A stretch of 64,000 bases of DNA from Shewanella vesiculosa. Lineage in GTDB: Bacteria > Pseudomonadota > Gammaproteobacteria > Enterobacterales > Shewanellaceae. Under the pieces are notes generated by a model. It ran no database searches, was not told the origin of the DNA, and saw only the letters and a list, made by a program, of their open reading frames with translations. The stretch spans positions 2,418,001-2,482,000 of the forward strand of contig NZ_CP073588.1 of the NCBI RefSeq assembly GCF_021560015.1, in the 5' to 3' direction. Made by a program: the position numbers and the translations under genes. Shown here one piece after another: positions 28,109-38,052 of the stretch. How positions within the stretch are numbered: the first letter of the stretch is position 1; every line of letters starts with the position of its first letter.

Positions 28109-28801
28109 ATGAAGGCGATGAAAGTCATACTCATTTCAATAGTCAGCGCGTTGGCGCTTTTTGGGTTAATGGCTATTTTATTGGGCTGGCTACTCAGTTC
28201 CATGTGCGGTAATAACGTTTACACCGAATCACTTTCATTAGATAAAATGTACAAGGCTGTTATCTTTGAAAGAAGTTGCGGCGGCGCTTCTGGCCATTCA
28301 ACCCAAGTATCAATCATAAAAGCTGACGAGCAACTGTGTGACAATTGCGCTGGCGACGTGCTCGTTGCCAATGGCCATCCTAACAACAATAAACTCAAAT
28401 TAGTATGGCTGGCTCAACATGATTCACAAGGTCAACAACTGCAAATTCATATTCCAGCTGATATCGCAATTGAGACTCAAGAAACTACTTGGTCCTCTTG
28501 GTTTGACAGTATCGATATTTCCTACCCTGTATTTGACCATTACCCATTAGCCTGTGAACAAACGCCGCAACCTAAAGCGTGTCAGTTTGTGACAAATGAT
28601 CAGAAACTTATTGATGTGTTAATCAAGTATGAAGGCTTTAAAAACCATAAAGCACTGGCTGTATCGGTTAACGATATTGGTAATGTTAGATATGGATACG
28701 GTTTTGGTTATGACTCAATGTTAAAAGCACAACGCAGAGCTTTAAAAGAGTGCACCAAAGGGACTAGTCCTACTCATGTAAAGTGTGAGTTAATCCGCTA
28801 A
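28109..28801 (+). CDS. Membrane-anchored protein with a DUF4189-like C-terminal region
   Basis: This 230-aa protein starts with one hydrophobic segment (KVILISIVSALALFGLMAILLGWLLSSM). A Cys-rich region follows (FERSCGGASGHSTQVSIIK and EQLCDNCAGDVLVANG), resembling DUF5412-like domains. The C-terminus (KALAVSVNDIGNVRYGYGFGYDSMLKAQRRALKEC) looks like the DUF4189 repeat, an A-x-A-x-S...YGYG-x-x-x-x-S...A-x-x-x-A-L-x-x-C pattern. The combination is unusual and I do not recognise a named family. AAAGGAATG precedes the ATG. It lies between the pseudogene and holC in a stretch that separates a usually compact pepA-holC-valS block. Confidence 0.7.
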   Translation: MKAMKVILISIVSALALFGLMAILLGWLLSSMCGNNVYTESLSLDKMYKAVIFERSCGGASGHSTQVSIIKADEQLCDNCAGDVLVANGHPNNNKLKLVWLAQHDSQGQQLQIHIPADIAIETQETTWSSWFDSIDISYPVFDHYPLACEQTPQPKACQFVTNDQKLIDVLIKYEGFKNHKALAVSVNDIGNVRYGYGFGYDSMLKAQRRALKECTKGTSPTHVKCELIR

Positions 28802-28970
28802 GGAGACCGAATGCGATTTGACTCGTCAGCTACACAAAGTACATTGAATTGATAATCAAAAAATAGCTGCCTGTTACGACCGCTTCAGCACTCGTTTTAG
28901 CTTATCAGTCAATCAGCAACAAGTTTATAGTCGACTACTACTGTGAGGCCCATGGCGTAAACAGCTAATA

Positions 28971-29183
28971 ATGATTAATAACATCCCCTATAATTTAACC
29001 ATTAGGTGGTTTGTACTGTGGCGTTCAAGCTTAACGCCAGATCAACCATCTCCTCAACGTCCATCCATCACAGAGCTATTACCGCAACGGCGTAGAAAAT
29101 CCATTATGATAGCGATATATGCCGGATTAATAAGCGCGATTAAACTCACGTTAGTGATATTGAGCTATTCTAACTTCATATAA
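28971..29183 (+). CDS. Small protein with one predicted membrane segment (uncertain)
   Basis: A 70-aa frame ends in a basic stretch and a helix (LPQRRRKSIMIAIYAGLISAIKLTLVILSYSNFI), plausible for a small membrane protein. The ATG lacks a clear ribosome-binding site and no family is recognised. It fills the gap before holC but could be chance. Confidence 0.3.
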   Translation: MINNIPYNLTIRWFVLWRSSLTPDQPSPQRPSITELLPQRRRKSIMIAIYAGLISAIKLTLVILSYSNFI

Positions 29184-29268
29184 ATATCGCACCTCACAGC
29201 CATTAACCCACGGCCTATTTTAGTGTAAACTCGAGCTCATCTCTTTAACCTGTTAAAAGCATCACTAC

Positions 29269-29718
29269 ATGACTCAAGCCTTGTTTTACCTTATGCCTGA
29301 TAATCATAATCAAATGAGTGCATTAGATGCGCTGTATTTAGCTGCGTGCAGGTTAGCTGAGCAACAATATCGCCAACAAAAAACCGTCTACATTCACTGC
29401 AAAGACAAACAGCAAGCGTATGCAATTGACGAATTACTGTGGCAATTTGAGCCCAACGCTTTTGTACCACACAACTTAAAAGGTGAAGGCCCGATGACGG
29501 GCGCACCTGTGGAAATTGGTTTTGATACCTTAGGGCCAAATAAAAGTCGCCAAGTTCTGATTAATCTTGCAGACCAAATGCCCAGTTTTGCGGTAAACTT
29601 GCCCCATATTATCGATTTTGTCGCTAATGATGACGAACTCAAGCGCATTGCTCGCAATCGCTACCGTCAATATCAGAATGTAGGCATTACGCCCAGCACT
29701 CAAACATTAGCTGAATAA
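29269..29718 (+). CDS. holC: DNA polymerase III chi subunit
   Basis: HolC (chi) links the clamp-loader complex to single-stranded DNA-binding protein. The protein begins MTQALFYLMPDN and contains LDALYLAACRLAEQQYRQQKTVYIHCKDKQQAYAIDELLWQFEPNAFVPHNLKGEGP, the P-loop-free Rossmann-like chi fold with its FVPHNL string. At 149 aa it matches the family. It precedes valS by 33 bp, the conserved holC-valS arrangement, and would be cotranscribed with it. Confidence 0.93.
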   Translation: MTQALFYLMPDNHNQMSALDALYLAACRLAEQQYRQQKTVYIHCKDKQQAYAIDELLWQFEPNAFVPHNLKGEGPMTGAPVEIGFDTLGPNKSRQVLINLADQMPSFAVNLPHIIDFVANDDELKRIARNRYRQYQNVGITPSTQTLAE

Positions 29719-29751
29719 ACACTTAATTTAGATAGAGAACATAACGCTCCT

Positions 29752-32658
29752 ATGGAAAAAACATACAACCCAAAGTCTATCGAACAAGCCCTTTACCAAA
29801 ACTGGGAAGAGCAAGGTTACTTCAAGCCGCATGGTGATGAATCAAAAGGCAATTACTGCATCATGATCCCGCCACCGAATGTAACCGGTAGCTTGCACAT
29901 GGGTCATGCCTTCCAAGATACCATCATGGATACCCTTACCCGCTTTGAGCGCATGAAAGGTAAAAATACCTTATGGCAAGTCGGCACCGACCACGCGGGT
30001 ATCGCGACGCAAATGTTAGTTGAGCGTAAGCTTGAAGCCGAAGAAGGTAAAACTCGCCATGATTTAGGCCGTGACGCCTTTATTGATAAAGTGTGGGACT
30101 GGAAAGAACAGTCTGGTGGCACTATTACCAAACAGCTTCGCCGCATGGGCGCATCAGTTGACTGGGATCGCGAACGTTTCACTATGGATGAAGGCTTATC
30201 AAAAGCCGTTCAAGAAGTGTTTGTTCGCCTGTACGATGATGAATTGATTTATCGTGGTAAGCGCCTAGTTAACTGGGATCCAAAGCTACACACCGCCATT
30301 TCAGATCTGGAAGTTGAAAACAAAGAGAAGCAAGGCCACATGTGGCATTTTCGCTATCCTTTGGCCCAAGGCGCATTAACTAGCGATGGTAAAGATTACC
30401 TAGAAGTCGCCACGACTCGCCCAGAAACCATGCTAGGTGACAGCGCAGTAGCCGTGCATCCAGATGATGAACGTTATCAGTCATTAATTGGTAAATTCAT
30501 TCTATTGCCTGTCGTAAACCGTTTAGTACCGATTGTTGCCGACGATTATGTCGACATGGAATTTGGTACTGGTTGTGTAAAAATCACTCCAGCCCATGAC
30601 TTTAACGACTATGAAGTCGGTAAACGTCATCAACTGCCTATGTACAACATCTTCACCTTAGATGCCACCGTACGTAGTTTTGTTGAAGTGATTAACACTG
30701 ATGGCACCCCAAACAAAGACATCGAAATGGCCTTACCAGAGCGTTATGCTGGCCTGGATCGTTTTAAAGCCCGTGATGCTATCGTGGCTGAATTTGACAG
30801 CTTAGGTCTACTTGAGAAAGTCGCTCCGCACGGCTTAAAAGTGCCTTATGGCGATCGCTCAGGTGTGGTGATTGAACCATTATTAACCGACCAGTGGTAC
30901 GTGGCCGTGCAGTCAATGGCCAAAACGGCGATTGAAGCAGTTGAAAATGGCGACATCAAATTTGTACCGCAACAATACGAAAACATGTACTTCTCGTGGA
31001 TGCGCGATATTAAAGACTGGTGTATTTCACGTCAACTTTGGTGGGGACACCGAATTCCAGCTTGGTACGATGAAAACGGTAAAGTCTACGTTGGCCGTAA
31101 CGAAGCTGAAGTCCGCGCTAAACACAAATTTGCCGACTCAGTAATATTACGTCAAGACGATGACGTATTAGACACTTGGTTTAGCTCGGCATTATGGACT
31201 TTCTCAACCTTAGGTTGGCCTGACAACTTAGAAGACTTAAAAACCTTCCACCCAACCGACGTGTTGGTCACAGGTTTTGACATCATCTTCTTCTGGGTTG
31301 CGCGGATGATCATGATGACCATGCACTTCATTAAAGATGAAGATGGCAAGCCACAAGTACCATTTAAAACCGTTTACGTTACCGGTCTTATCCGTGACGA
31401 AGTCGGCAATAAAATGTCAAAGTCTAAAGGTAACGTACTTGATCCATTAGACATGATTGACGGTATCGAGCTTGAAACCTTAGTTGAAAAGCGTACTGGC
31501 AATATGATGCAGCCGCAACTGGCGGCAAAAATTGAGAAAAGTACCCGTAAAGAGTTTGCCGACGGCATTGAAGCTCATGGTACCGATGCACTGCGCTTTA
31601 CTTTAGCAGCAATGGCTTCAACCGGCCGCGACATCAACTGGGACATGAAACGTCTTGATGGTTACCGCAGTTTCTGTAACAAGTTATGGAATGCGTCACG
31701 TTACGTGTTAATGAACACTGAAGTGCAGACCGATCCAGATAGCGATGAAGCTGGCGAGCCTTTAGATTGCGGTCAACTATTAGTTGATGGCAAACCAGGT
31801 GCGATGGAATTGTCGCTAGCCGATCGTTGGATCATTGGTTTATTTAACCAAACCGTGAAAACCGTTGAAGACCATATGGCAGCTTACCGTTTCGACTTAG
31901 CCGCTAACACCTTATACGAGTTCACTTGGAATCAATTCTGTGACTGGTATTTAGAATTAACCAAGCCTGTTATGCAAAATGGCACTGAAGCGCAAATGCG
32001 CGGCACTCGCCACACTTTGGTCAATGTGCTTGAAAAAATGCAGCGTTTAATGCATCCATTTATGCCGTACATTACCGAAACGATTTGGCAACGCGTTAAA
32101 CCGTTAGCTGGCGTCACTGGTGACACCATCATGCTAGCATCGTTCCCAACTTATCAAGCAGATCAAGTTGATGCGACCGCGATGGCCGATCTTGAATGGG
32201 TTAAGCAAGTGATTGTAGCGGTACGTAATATTCGTGCAGAGCTTAATATAGCCCCATCAAAGCCGCTTAATGCGTTACTGCGTGGTGTCAGCTACGAAGA
32301 TCGTATACGTCTTGAAGCAAACCAAACATTCTTTGCTAGTTTGGCTAAACTTGAGACGATGACTATTTTAGCAGAAGGTGAAACAGCGCCAATGTCGAGT
32401 ACTCAGTTAGTCGGCAATATGGAGCTATTAATCCCAATGGCAGGTTTGATCGATGTTGGCGCCGAAATGGCCCGTATCGATAAACAGCTAGAAAAGCTTG
32501 CTCAAGAAATTGCCCGTATTGAAGGTAAATTATCTAATCAAGGTTTTGTGGCTAAAGCCCCTGCGGCAGTTATAGATAAAGAACGCGCTAAGATGGCAGA
32601 TTTAACTCGTGACATTGAAAAATTAAACGAACAAAAAGTCGAATTAGCTAAGATTTAA
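29752..32658 (+). CDS. valS: Valyl-tRNA synthetase
   Basis: ValRS charges tRNA-Val in the cytoplasm. The 968-aa protein has the class I HIGH-type motif HMGH at about residue 49 (in [16 protein letters not shown]), the editing domain ([22 protein letters not shown]), the KMSKS motif in [15 protein letters not shown] near residue 556, an anticodon-binding helical domain, and a C-terminal coiled coil rich in Lys/Glu/Leu ([22 protein letters not shown]). It is full-length. The gene is preceded by holC and followed by a strong terminator. Confidence 0.98.
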   Translation: MEKTYNPKSIEQALYQNWEEQGYFKPHGDESKGNYCIMIPPPNVTGSLHMGHAFQDTIMDTLTRFERMKGKNTLWQVGTDHAGIATQMLVERKLEAEEGKTRHDLGRDAFIDKVWDWKEQSGGTITKQLRRMGASVDWDRERFTMDEGLSKAVQEVFVRLYDDELIYRGKRLVNWDPKLHTAISDLEVENKEKQGHMWHFRYPLAQGALTSDGKDYLEVATTRPETMLGDSAVAVHPDDERYQSLIGKFILLPVVNRLVPIVADDYVDMEFGTGCVKITPAHDFNDYEVGKRHQLPMYNIFTLDATVRSFVEVINTDGTPNKDIEMALPERYAGLDRFKARDAIVAEFDSLGLLEKVAPHGLKVPYGDRSGVVIEPLLTDQWYVAVQSMAKTAIEAVENGDIKFVPQQYENMYFSWMRDIKDWCISRQLWWGHRIPAWYDENGKVYVGRNEAEVRAKHKFADSVILRQDDDVLDTWFSSALWTFSTLGWPDNLEDLKTFHPTDVLVTGFDIIFFWVARMIMMTMHFIKDEDGKPQVPFKTVYVTGLIRDEVGNKMSKSKGNVLDPLDMIDGIELETLVEKRTGNMMQPQLAAKIEKSTRKEFADGIEAHGTDALRFTLAAMASTGRDINWDMKRLDGYRSFCNKLWNASRYVLMNTEVQTDPDSDEAGEPLDCGQLLVDGKPGAMELSLADRWIIGLFNQTVKTVEDHMAAYRFDLAANTLYEFTWNQFCDWYLELTKPVMQNGTEAQMRGTRHTLVNVLEKMQRLMHPFMPYITETIWQRVKPLAGVTGDTIMLASFPTYQADQVDATAMADLEWVKQVIVAVRNIRAELNIAPSKPLNALLRGVSYEDRIRLEANQTFFASLAKLETMTILAEGETAPMSSTQLVGNMELLIPMAGLIDVGAEMARIDKQLEKLAQEIARIEGKLSNQGFVAKAPAAVIDKERAKMADLTRDIEKLNEQKVELAKI

Positions 32659-32711
32659 CTGAAAGCCTCTATTTACCTTGAGGTTTACTCAGTTTACACA
32701 AAGCCTTCTAT

Positions 32712-32742
32712 AAAAAACCAGCGAGTAATTCGCTGGTTTTTT
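32712..32742 (+). terminator. Terminator of holC-valS
   Basis: CCAGCG (32718-32723), 7-nt loop, CGCTGG (32731-32736), flanked by A6 and T6 runs, about 55 bp after the valS stop. Confidence 0.9.
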
Positions 32743-32873
32743 ATCTTTGTTGATGTGATTCATGGCAATAATTAACGCTTTATTTTGTTCAAAATTGAAA
32801 CTTTGATATCTCACTTTACATTTTTGGTGTATAAGCTTCGGCCAATATCATCATTCTATTATGGGCTAAAACC

Positions 32874-33213
32874 ATGTCTGATAAATTCTTTTTTTAAAGG
32901 TCGTCAAACCCCTAAGCCGGCTTATGGCGAAAGTGGTTATAACACCAAGCGCACAGCTAAACCTGGTACAGAAGCATTACCGCTTAAGTTGTCTGTGCAA
33001 ACCGAGGCGCGTAAAACGGAAGTTGCCGCAATGGTTGCTGAAAAACAACTCTTTGCCAATATCACTATTGATGCTGACAAGCCTGAAAACATTATCGAAT
33101 TAAGTGGTTTATTGAATAAACCTAAAACGGTAAAGTCTGAAGCTAAGCCTAATCGCAATGATGCTTGTCCTTGTGGCAGTGGTAAAAAGTACAAAAAGTG
33201 TTGTGGTGCCTAA
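32874..33213 (+). pseudogene. SEC-C metal-binding protein gene (PBPRA1643-type) with one extra T
   Basis: The ATG at 32874 starts MSDKFF, the usual N-terminus of this SEC-C family, but the T-run at 32889-32895 has seven Ts where six are needed, leading to an immediate TAA. Removing one T continues [19 protein letters not shown] to the C-terminal zinc motif [13 protein letters not shown] and stop at 33213 (112 aa). A continuous frame from 32785 exists but its N-terminal part is not family-like. SEC-C motifs bind zinc and occur on SecA and diverse proteins; this protein's role is unknown. Confidence 0.85.
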
Positions 33214-33324
33214 ACCATAACAACAAGCTTAGTCCTGAGTATTTGCATTTCTATCTCAACATCCAAATGAGAATGGCCGTTAAGCAGTTATAGACTTTTA
33301 AGCTGTTACGAGCCAATGATTAAA

Positions 33325-33356
33325 TAAAAAAGCGGATCATTTGATCCGCTTTTTTA
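33325..33356 (+). terminator. Terminator after the SEC-C gene
   Basis: AGCGGATCA (33331-33339), loop TT, TGATCCGCT (33342-33350), with A- and T-runs on either side. Also usable in reverse. Confidence 0.85.
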
Positions 33357-33443
33357 TTGGTTTTGGATATTTCTGCAGAACTTAGGTAAAGTGTCAGCCT
33401 TTGTTATAAAAATGATATAGAACATAAAATAAAAGGGTGACTT

Positions 33444-34979
33444 ATGAGCACTAATTCACACTCAGGCAACGATCTGAGTGAAGTAAAACAATTGGGAATG
33501 TGGGCCTCTATCACCAGTCTTGGCTATATATTTTGGCTCGTTGGCGGCATGGAGCTGGTTGAACGTATCGCCTATTATGGCGTCAAAGCCAGTGCAGGCT
33601 TATACGCTAAATCTCCGGTGTCACAAGGCGGTTTAGGCATCGACTTGCACGACTACGGTATTATTCTTGCTGTTTGGGCAATGCTACAAACCTTTATTCC
33701 TGTTATCACTGGCGGAATTTCTGATCGAGTCGGATATAAAGAGACTATCTTTGTGTCCACGATTATAAAAATTTCGGGTTATCTCACCATGGCTTTACTG
33801 CCCAATTTTTGGGGTTTCCTTATTGGTGCGATGTTACTAGCTGCAGGTACAGGGGTCTTTAAACCCGGTATTCAAGGCACTTTAGTGCTGTCGACAAAAC
33901 GCGAGAACACCTCTATGGCTTGGGGGATTTTCTACCAGGTCGTTAACATTGGTGGCTTTCTCGGCCCATTGGTGGCGGTGCACATGCGTCAGCTATCTTG
34001 GGACAACGTCTTTTATGCTTGCGCCGCGATAATCTCATTTAACTTCTTATTTTTACTGGCTTATAAAGAGCCGGGTAAAGCTGATCGCATAGAGCGTGCA
34101 CGCCAAGTAAAGTCAGGAGAACGGCAACAAGAAGCCCTGTGGAAAGATGCCTTAAGAGAACTTAAAAAACCGATAGTAATTTACTACATGCTGGTGTTTG
34201 CTGGTTTTTGGTTTTTATATAATTCACTGTTTGACGTATTACCGATCCACATTGCCGAGTGGGTTGATACTAGCGTTATTGTCACCTCGCTATTTGGCCC
34301 TGAAGGCACCAGTAACGGCATATTACAGTTCTGGTTGGGATTAAATAATGACGGAACTAAGGTTATGCCAGAAGGCATGCTAAACCTGAACGCCGGTATG
34401 ATCATGACCACCTGTTTTTTAGTGGCCGCGTTTACCGCAAAATACCGGATCACCACCACTATGCTATTTGGCTGCATCTTAAGTATTGCCGCGATTATGT
34501 TAGTGGGCGTATTTAATGCGGCATGGATGATTGTGCTGGCAATTGTGATGTTTTCTTTCGGTGAAATGATGATTAGCCCAAAGAAAAACGAGTTTATGGG
34601 TAATATTGCCCCTGAAGGCAAAAAAGCCATGTACTTAGGCTTTGTCATGTTGCCGCAAGGGATTGGTTGGACATTAGAAGGCTACTTTGCCCCTAAGCTT
34701 TACCAAATTTACGCCTCTAAAGAGATCATCTCTCGAAATGAACTGGTTAGCCGTGGCATGAGCCAAGTAGATGTTGATAGCATTCCGCAAGGTGAAGCCT
34801 TTATGCGCTTAGTCGACTTTACTGGCATTGAAGCACAACCCCTAACTCATATGCTTTATGAAGCCAATAATATCGGCATGGCTTGGTATATTATCGGTGC
34901 GATTGGGATTATTTCTGCGGTGGGTATTTTTATCTATGGAAAATGGTTATTGACCATGCAACGCCAACAAGCAGCGTAA
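33444..34979 (+). CDS. POT/PTR2-like MFS transporter
   Basis: This 511-aa, roughly 14-helix protein carries an ExxER-like sequence MELVERIAYYGVKASAGLY in helix 1, as in proton-coupled oligopeptide transporters. FYQVVNIGGFLGPL corresponds to the POT motif F-Y-x-x-I-N-x-G. A DRVGYKETIF loop resembles MFS motif A. A large periplasmic insertion (SLFGPEGTSNGILQFWLGLNNDG) lies between later helices. Such distant POT-family proteins occur in Shewanella next to various genes; the substrate (peptides or other) is unknown. The gene is bounded by terminators on both sides and appears monocistronic. AAAGGGTG precedes the ATG. Confidence 0.8.
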   Translation: MSTNSHSGNDLSEVKQLGMWASITSLGYIFWLVGGMELVERIAYYGVKASAGLYAKSPVSQGGLGIDLHDYGIILAVWAMLQTFIPVITGGISDRVGYKETIFVSTIIKISGYLTMALLPNFWGFLIGAMLLAAGTGVFKPGIQGTLVLSTKRENTSMAWGIFYQVVNIGGFLGPLVAVHMRQLSWDNVFYACAAIISFNFLFLLAYKEPGKADRIERARQVKSGERQQEALWKDALRELKKPIVIYYMLVFAGFWFLYNSLFDVLPIHIAEWVDTSVIVTSLFGPEGTSNGILQFWLGLNNDGTKVMPEGMLNLNAGMIMTTCFLVAAFTAKYRITTTMLFGCILSIAAIMLVGVFNAAWMIVLAIVMFSFGEMMISPKKNEFMGNIAPEGKKAMYLGFVMLPQGIGWTLEGYFAPKLYQIYASKEIISRNELVSRGMSQVDVDSIPQGEAFMRLVDFTGIEAQPLTHMLYEANNIGMAWYIIGAIGIISAVGIFIYGKWLLTMQRQQAA

Positions 34980-35027
34980 TTAAACAGATGGCATACACTT
35001 ACCAGTAGGTTTATGTTGATGAATAAA

Positions 35028-35058
35028 AAGGGAAGCAGCAATGCTTCCCTTTTGTTTT
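35028..35058 (+). terminator. Terminator after the POT-like gene
   Basis: AAGGGAAGCA (35028-35037), GCAA loop, TGCTTCCCTT (35042-35051), then TTGTTTT. Confidence 0.88.
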
Positions 35059-35383
35059 CTTGTCCTAAATACATTGGTCGTTTTTAATCAACACCTAAGA
35101 AAACGACCCTGTAGTTAACGTCAATCTTATTAACCCTGTTCTCATTAGCGACTCTGTTTATTGCCTATTTGTCGCTACTGTACCTCAAATGGCATCCGCA
35201 AAATAACAGACGAGAGCCTGCAACCTCAATAACTTACAGATTTATGTATCCAGCTAATGAAGCCATCGTCTGTTGTAGGTAAACACCGCCACGCTTCATG
35301 ATGCAATTAAGGTCAATACGGCATTAACCTCAATTCAGTGGCCAATTAAATAGCGATAACTCAAGCTGCTAGCTTTCAGAATT
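35059..35383. other. Intergenic region between two terminators
   Basis: No coding frame is seen on either strand. It lies between the convergent POT-like and cytochrome genes and leads into the tandem repeat at 35384-35480. Confidence 0.4.
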
Positions 35384-35480
35384 GATTGAGTTGATTAGAT
35401 TGAGTTGGTTAGATTGAGTTGGTTAGATTGAATTGGATTGAGTCGAATTGGATTGAGTCGAATTGGATTGAGTCGAATTG
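35384..35480. repeat. GATTGAGT-based minisatellite (14- and 15-bp units)
   Basis: Three near-identical 14-mers, GATTGAGTTG(A/G)TTA at 35384, 35398 and 35412, are followed by GATTGAATTG and three perfect 15-mers GATTGAGTCGAATTG at 35436, 35451 and 35466. The pattern indicates slipped-strand expansion, with a shift from one unit type to a longer one. No coding function; it lies between the POT-like gene and the cytochrome. Confidence 0.85.
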
Positions 35481-35587
35481 AACTGGGCTGGATTAAATCT
35501 AATCAGCTTGGATAGCTAATTTTTCGAGTAGTTATACTGATCACGGATGAGCATTAAGTGCTTATACCCTGATAGATAAAATGAATA

Positions 35588-35612
35588 AAAAAGGAGGCAT
35601 TGCTGCCTCCTT
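35588..35612 (-). terminator. Terminator of the decaheme cytochrome gene
   Basis: AAGGAGGCA (35591-35599), TTGC, TGCCTCCTT (35604-35612). On the minus strand a T-run follows (complement of A-run 35586-35592). Confidence 0.88.
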
Positions 35613-35655
35613 CTTACTTACTTTCTTAAGTGATGATTAAGAAGTTATTTTATAA

Positions 35656-38052
35656 CTAGTGCGCTGCACCTGAGTGAACTTTATCAAGACCATAAGTTTT
35701 ACCTTCAGCATGACAAGTCGCACAAGACTCAATTGGTACACCGGCAGCAGACATTACGTTATCACCAGTAACTGTCGCACCATTACTCTTGAAGTGAGCT
35801 AGAGCAGCAGGACCAGAGTGAGCGTGACAACTACGACATGCTTCAGCGACAGGAGAAATAAATTCGCCACCACTGATTGCAATTGCAGTTCTACCAGATG
35901 TTAACGTACCAGTACCAGAGAAGAATGGCATAGCATCTCCCGCAGCATTGGCATCTTTATGACAAGCTTGGCAATTTGTTTTAGTTGCAGGATAGTTAAC
36001 CCAAGTTTCACCATCTGTACCTAAGTAAATGCCAGCACCTGTGCTACCTGCAAACAAACCACTGTGGAAACGGTGAGCAACAGTAACTAAGTCACGATTG
36101 GTATAAGTTAATCCTTCAACCACTTCAAACGTAGGTTCGCCATCAGCATCTACACCAGCTTGCTTGTAAACATCAGCATGATATGAACCTGCATAGTTGT
36201 TGTTATGACAATCAGCACATTGTGTAAAGTTAGTCACACCATGGTTAGGTGATTTAATGTGAGATAAGTTGCCATGACAAGCATTACATTTAGCTTCATC
36301 AGCCGTTGTACGGTCGTTACCAGCCTGTGTAGGTGAGGTATAAGCTGTCAACTCAGGACTAACGAAACGTAGATTGTCCTCAGTTAATACGCCTTTAGCC
36401 GCAACTGCATCAAACATAAAGAACTTAGTCACTATGTTTGCTGGAACAGGTACATCACAAGCACCAGTATCGGTACCTGCACCTTCAGCTAGTTTGGTAT
36501 TAACAACAACCATATCGGTCGTTGTATTGCCACACATGTTCATTTCAGAAGAAACTGAAAGTATTTTGCCGTCTAACTGGTTAGGGTTAAGTGCTTTAGT
36601 TAAGGTTAACTTGCCACTTTGAACCACGAACATTTCAGGATTAGAAGCAGTATTGATACTTAAGCCACGCACATAATCGCCATTGCTATCAAGTGTACCG
36701 ATTAAAATATCATCGCCTGCTTTAGCTTTGTTTAAGTACTGGGTTAAATCAGTACCATCAGCCGCAACCGCACCATTTAATTTAACATCAATGATGACAG
36801 TTAATACGTCTGATGCGACTTCAGCTGAAGCGACTTCTAGTACCAAACCATTTTCAAAGGCTGCACGGCGGTCAACGCTGTGAGCTTGCATTGGGCTTAA
36901 ACTACCAGCACCATGACAACCTGAACAATTCGCGTCACTTGCTGGCACAATACCTCTGTGATTTTCACCAGTCTTTAAGTTCACATTGACGTGACATGAC
37001 AAACAGGCTTCTGCATAGATATTGTCGTTCCACTGGGTGCCACTATCATGACAAACAGTACATTCGTTTAACTCAGCAGGAAATCCGATTCCACCAAACA
37101 TATCTTTGGCGTCACCAGTTAGAGAGTCAGCAATATGATGACCCGCATGAATGGTATGGATCATGGCATTGAAGTTGACGTTAAAACCAACTGCAGGGTC
37201 GTCTTGTCCACCAGCATAAGCAGGATTATGACAAGCTACACAATTTTCAACTTTTTGGTAATTATGATGAGCACCAATGTTGCTAATGCGCATATCAGTA
37301 TCAGCGTAACCTTCCATTGGGCTATGACATTTAATACATGCAGCATTAGACACTGAGTCTTTTGCAGAAATAGCCAGTTCGCCAGTAGCAGGAATAAAAT
37401 CAACCGGAGTTGATAAAATCTTATCACTTACTGCTGTACCATCAGCCATAGTAACGTCATAAACACGGATCATCACCCGCACTAAATCGTTTGCATCACC
37501 ACTTGCTAGTACCACAGGCGCATTACCATCATGTGCCCAAGAACCAGTATAAGTACCTGGGTTAGCAGGATCTTCAACTAATGTACATGCATCAACGACA
37601 GACCCATCACGTGCTGTCGTACTACCCTCTAAATTACAATACATGCTGCTACCAAAATCATTAGCAAGTGCATGGTTTGTCCATAACATTGGCGCACCAG
37701 TGTCAGTAGTATTCGCTGATTGACTGGTCACATATAACGCAACTCTCTCGAGTCCTGAATATGGAACGTCCGCTCCGCCACTTCCTTTACCTGTTGCAGT
37801 AAATTTGAGGCTAAAAGGATCTGTACCTACTACTACAATATCTGTAGGAGCCAGTGTTAAGGTAAAGTCATAGGCATTTTCAACTGTTGTAACGACCGAA
37901 CCAGCTGGTGTGCCCGGAGTTCCATCAGCACCCGGTGCTCCAGGAGTACCTGCTTCACCTTGGGCACCATCACTGCCATCAGATCCACAACCTGTCACAC
38001 CTAATGCAGCAATAAACGCTGCAGCAAGTAAGGTTCTATTATATTTTTTCAT
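35656..38052 (-). CDS. OmcA/MtrC-family decaheme c-type cytochrome (outer-surface lipoprotein)
   Basis: This 798-aa lipoprotein has lipobox LGVTGC (Cys22) and a collagen-like G-x-y linker (GSDGSDGAQGEAGTPGAPG, residues about 23-50). Ten CxxCH haem motifs lie in two pentahaem groups: CIKCH (239-243), CVACH, CTVCH, CLSCH and CSGCH (to about 380), then CNACH, CADCH, CQACH, CRSCH and CATCH. Beta-rich domains surround them, as in the MtrC/OmcA/UndA fold, which presents haems at the cell surface for reduction of metal oxides or other extracellular acceptors. No mtrA/mtrB-type partner is nearby, so it either uses a distant porin-cytochrome or is a paralogue. GGGGGATT precedes the ATG. A LysR gene follows upstream on the same strand. 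Which paralogue it is cannot be settled here. Confidence 0.95.
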   Translation of the reverse strand: MKKYNRTLLAAAFIAALGVTGCGSDGSDGAQGEAGTPGAPGADGTPGTPAGSVVTTVENAYDFTLTLAPTDIVVVGTDPFSLKFTATGKGSGGADVPYSGLERVALYVTSQSANTTDTGAPMLWTNHALANDFGSSMYCNLEGSTTARDGSVVDACTLVEDPANPGTYTGSWAHDGNAPVVLASGDANDLVRVMIRVYDVTMADGTAVSDKILSTPVDFIPATGELAISAKDSVSNAACIKCHSPMEGYADTDMRISNIGAHHNYQKVENCVACHNPAYAGGQDDPAVGFNVNFNAMIHTIHAGHHIADSLTGDAKDMFGGIGFPAELNECTVCHDSGTQWNDNIYAEACLSCHVNVNLKTGENHRGIVPASDANCSGCHGAGSLSPMQAHSVDRRAAFENGLVLEVASAEVASDVLTVIIDVKLNGAVAADGTDLTQYLNKAKAGDDILIGTLDSNGDYVRGLSINTASNPEMFVVQSGKLTLTKALNPNQLDGKILSVSSEMNMCGNTTTDMVVVNTKLAEGAGTDTGACDVPVPANIVTKFFMFDAVAAKGVLTEDNLRFVSPELTAYTSPTQAGNDRTTADEAKCNACHGNLSHIKSPNHGVTNFTQCADCHNNNYAGSYHADVYKQAGVDADGEPTFEVVEGLTYTNRDLVTVAHRFHSGLFAGSTGAGIYLGTDGETWVNYPATKTNCQACHKDANAAGDAMPFFSGTGTLTSGRTAIAISGGEFISPVAEACRSCHAHSGPAALAHFKSNGATVTGDNVMSAAGVPIESCATCHAEGKTYGLDKVHSGAAH

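Noticed and set aside
32785..32873. Upstream extension of the SEC-C protein ([13 protein letters not shown]...)
   Set aside because: The family N-terminus [13 protein letters not shown] starts at 32874 in another frame; the extension is an artefact of the extra T in the T-run.
35384..35480. CRISPR array
   Set aside because: Units are 14-15 bp and directly adjoining, with no unique spacers and no cas genes nearby.
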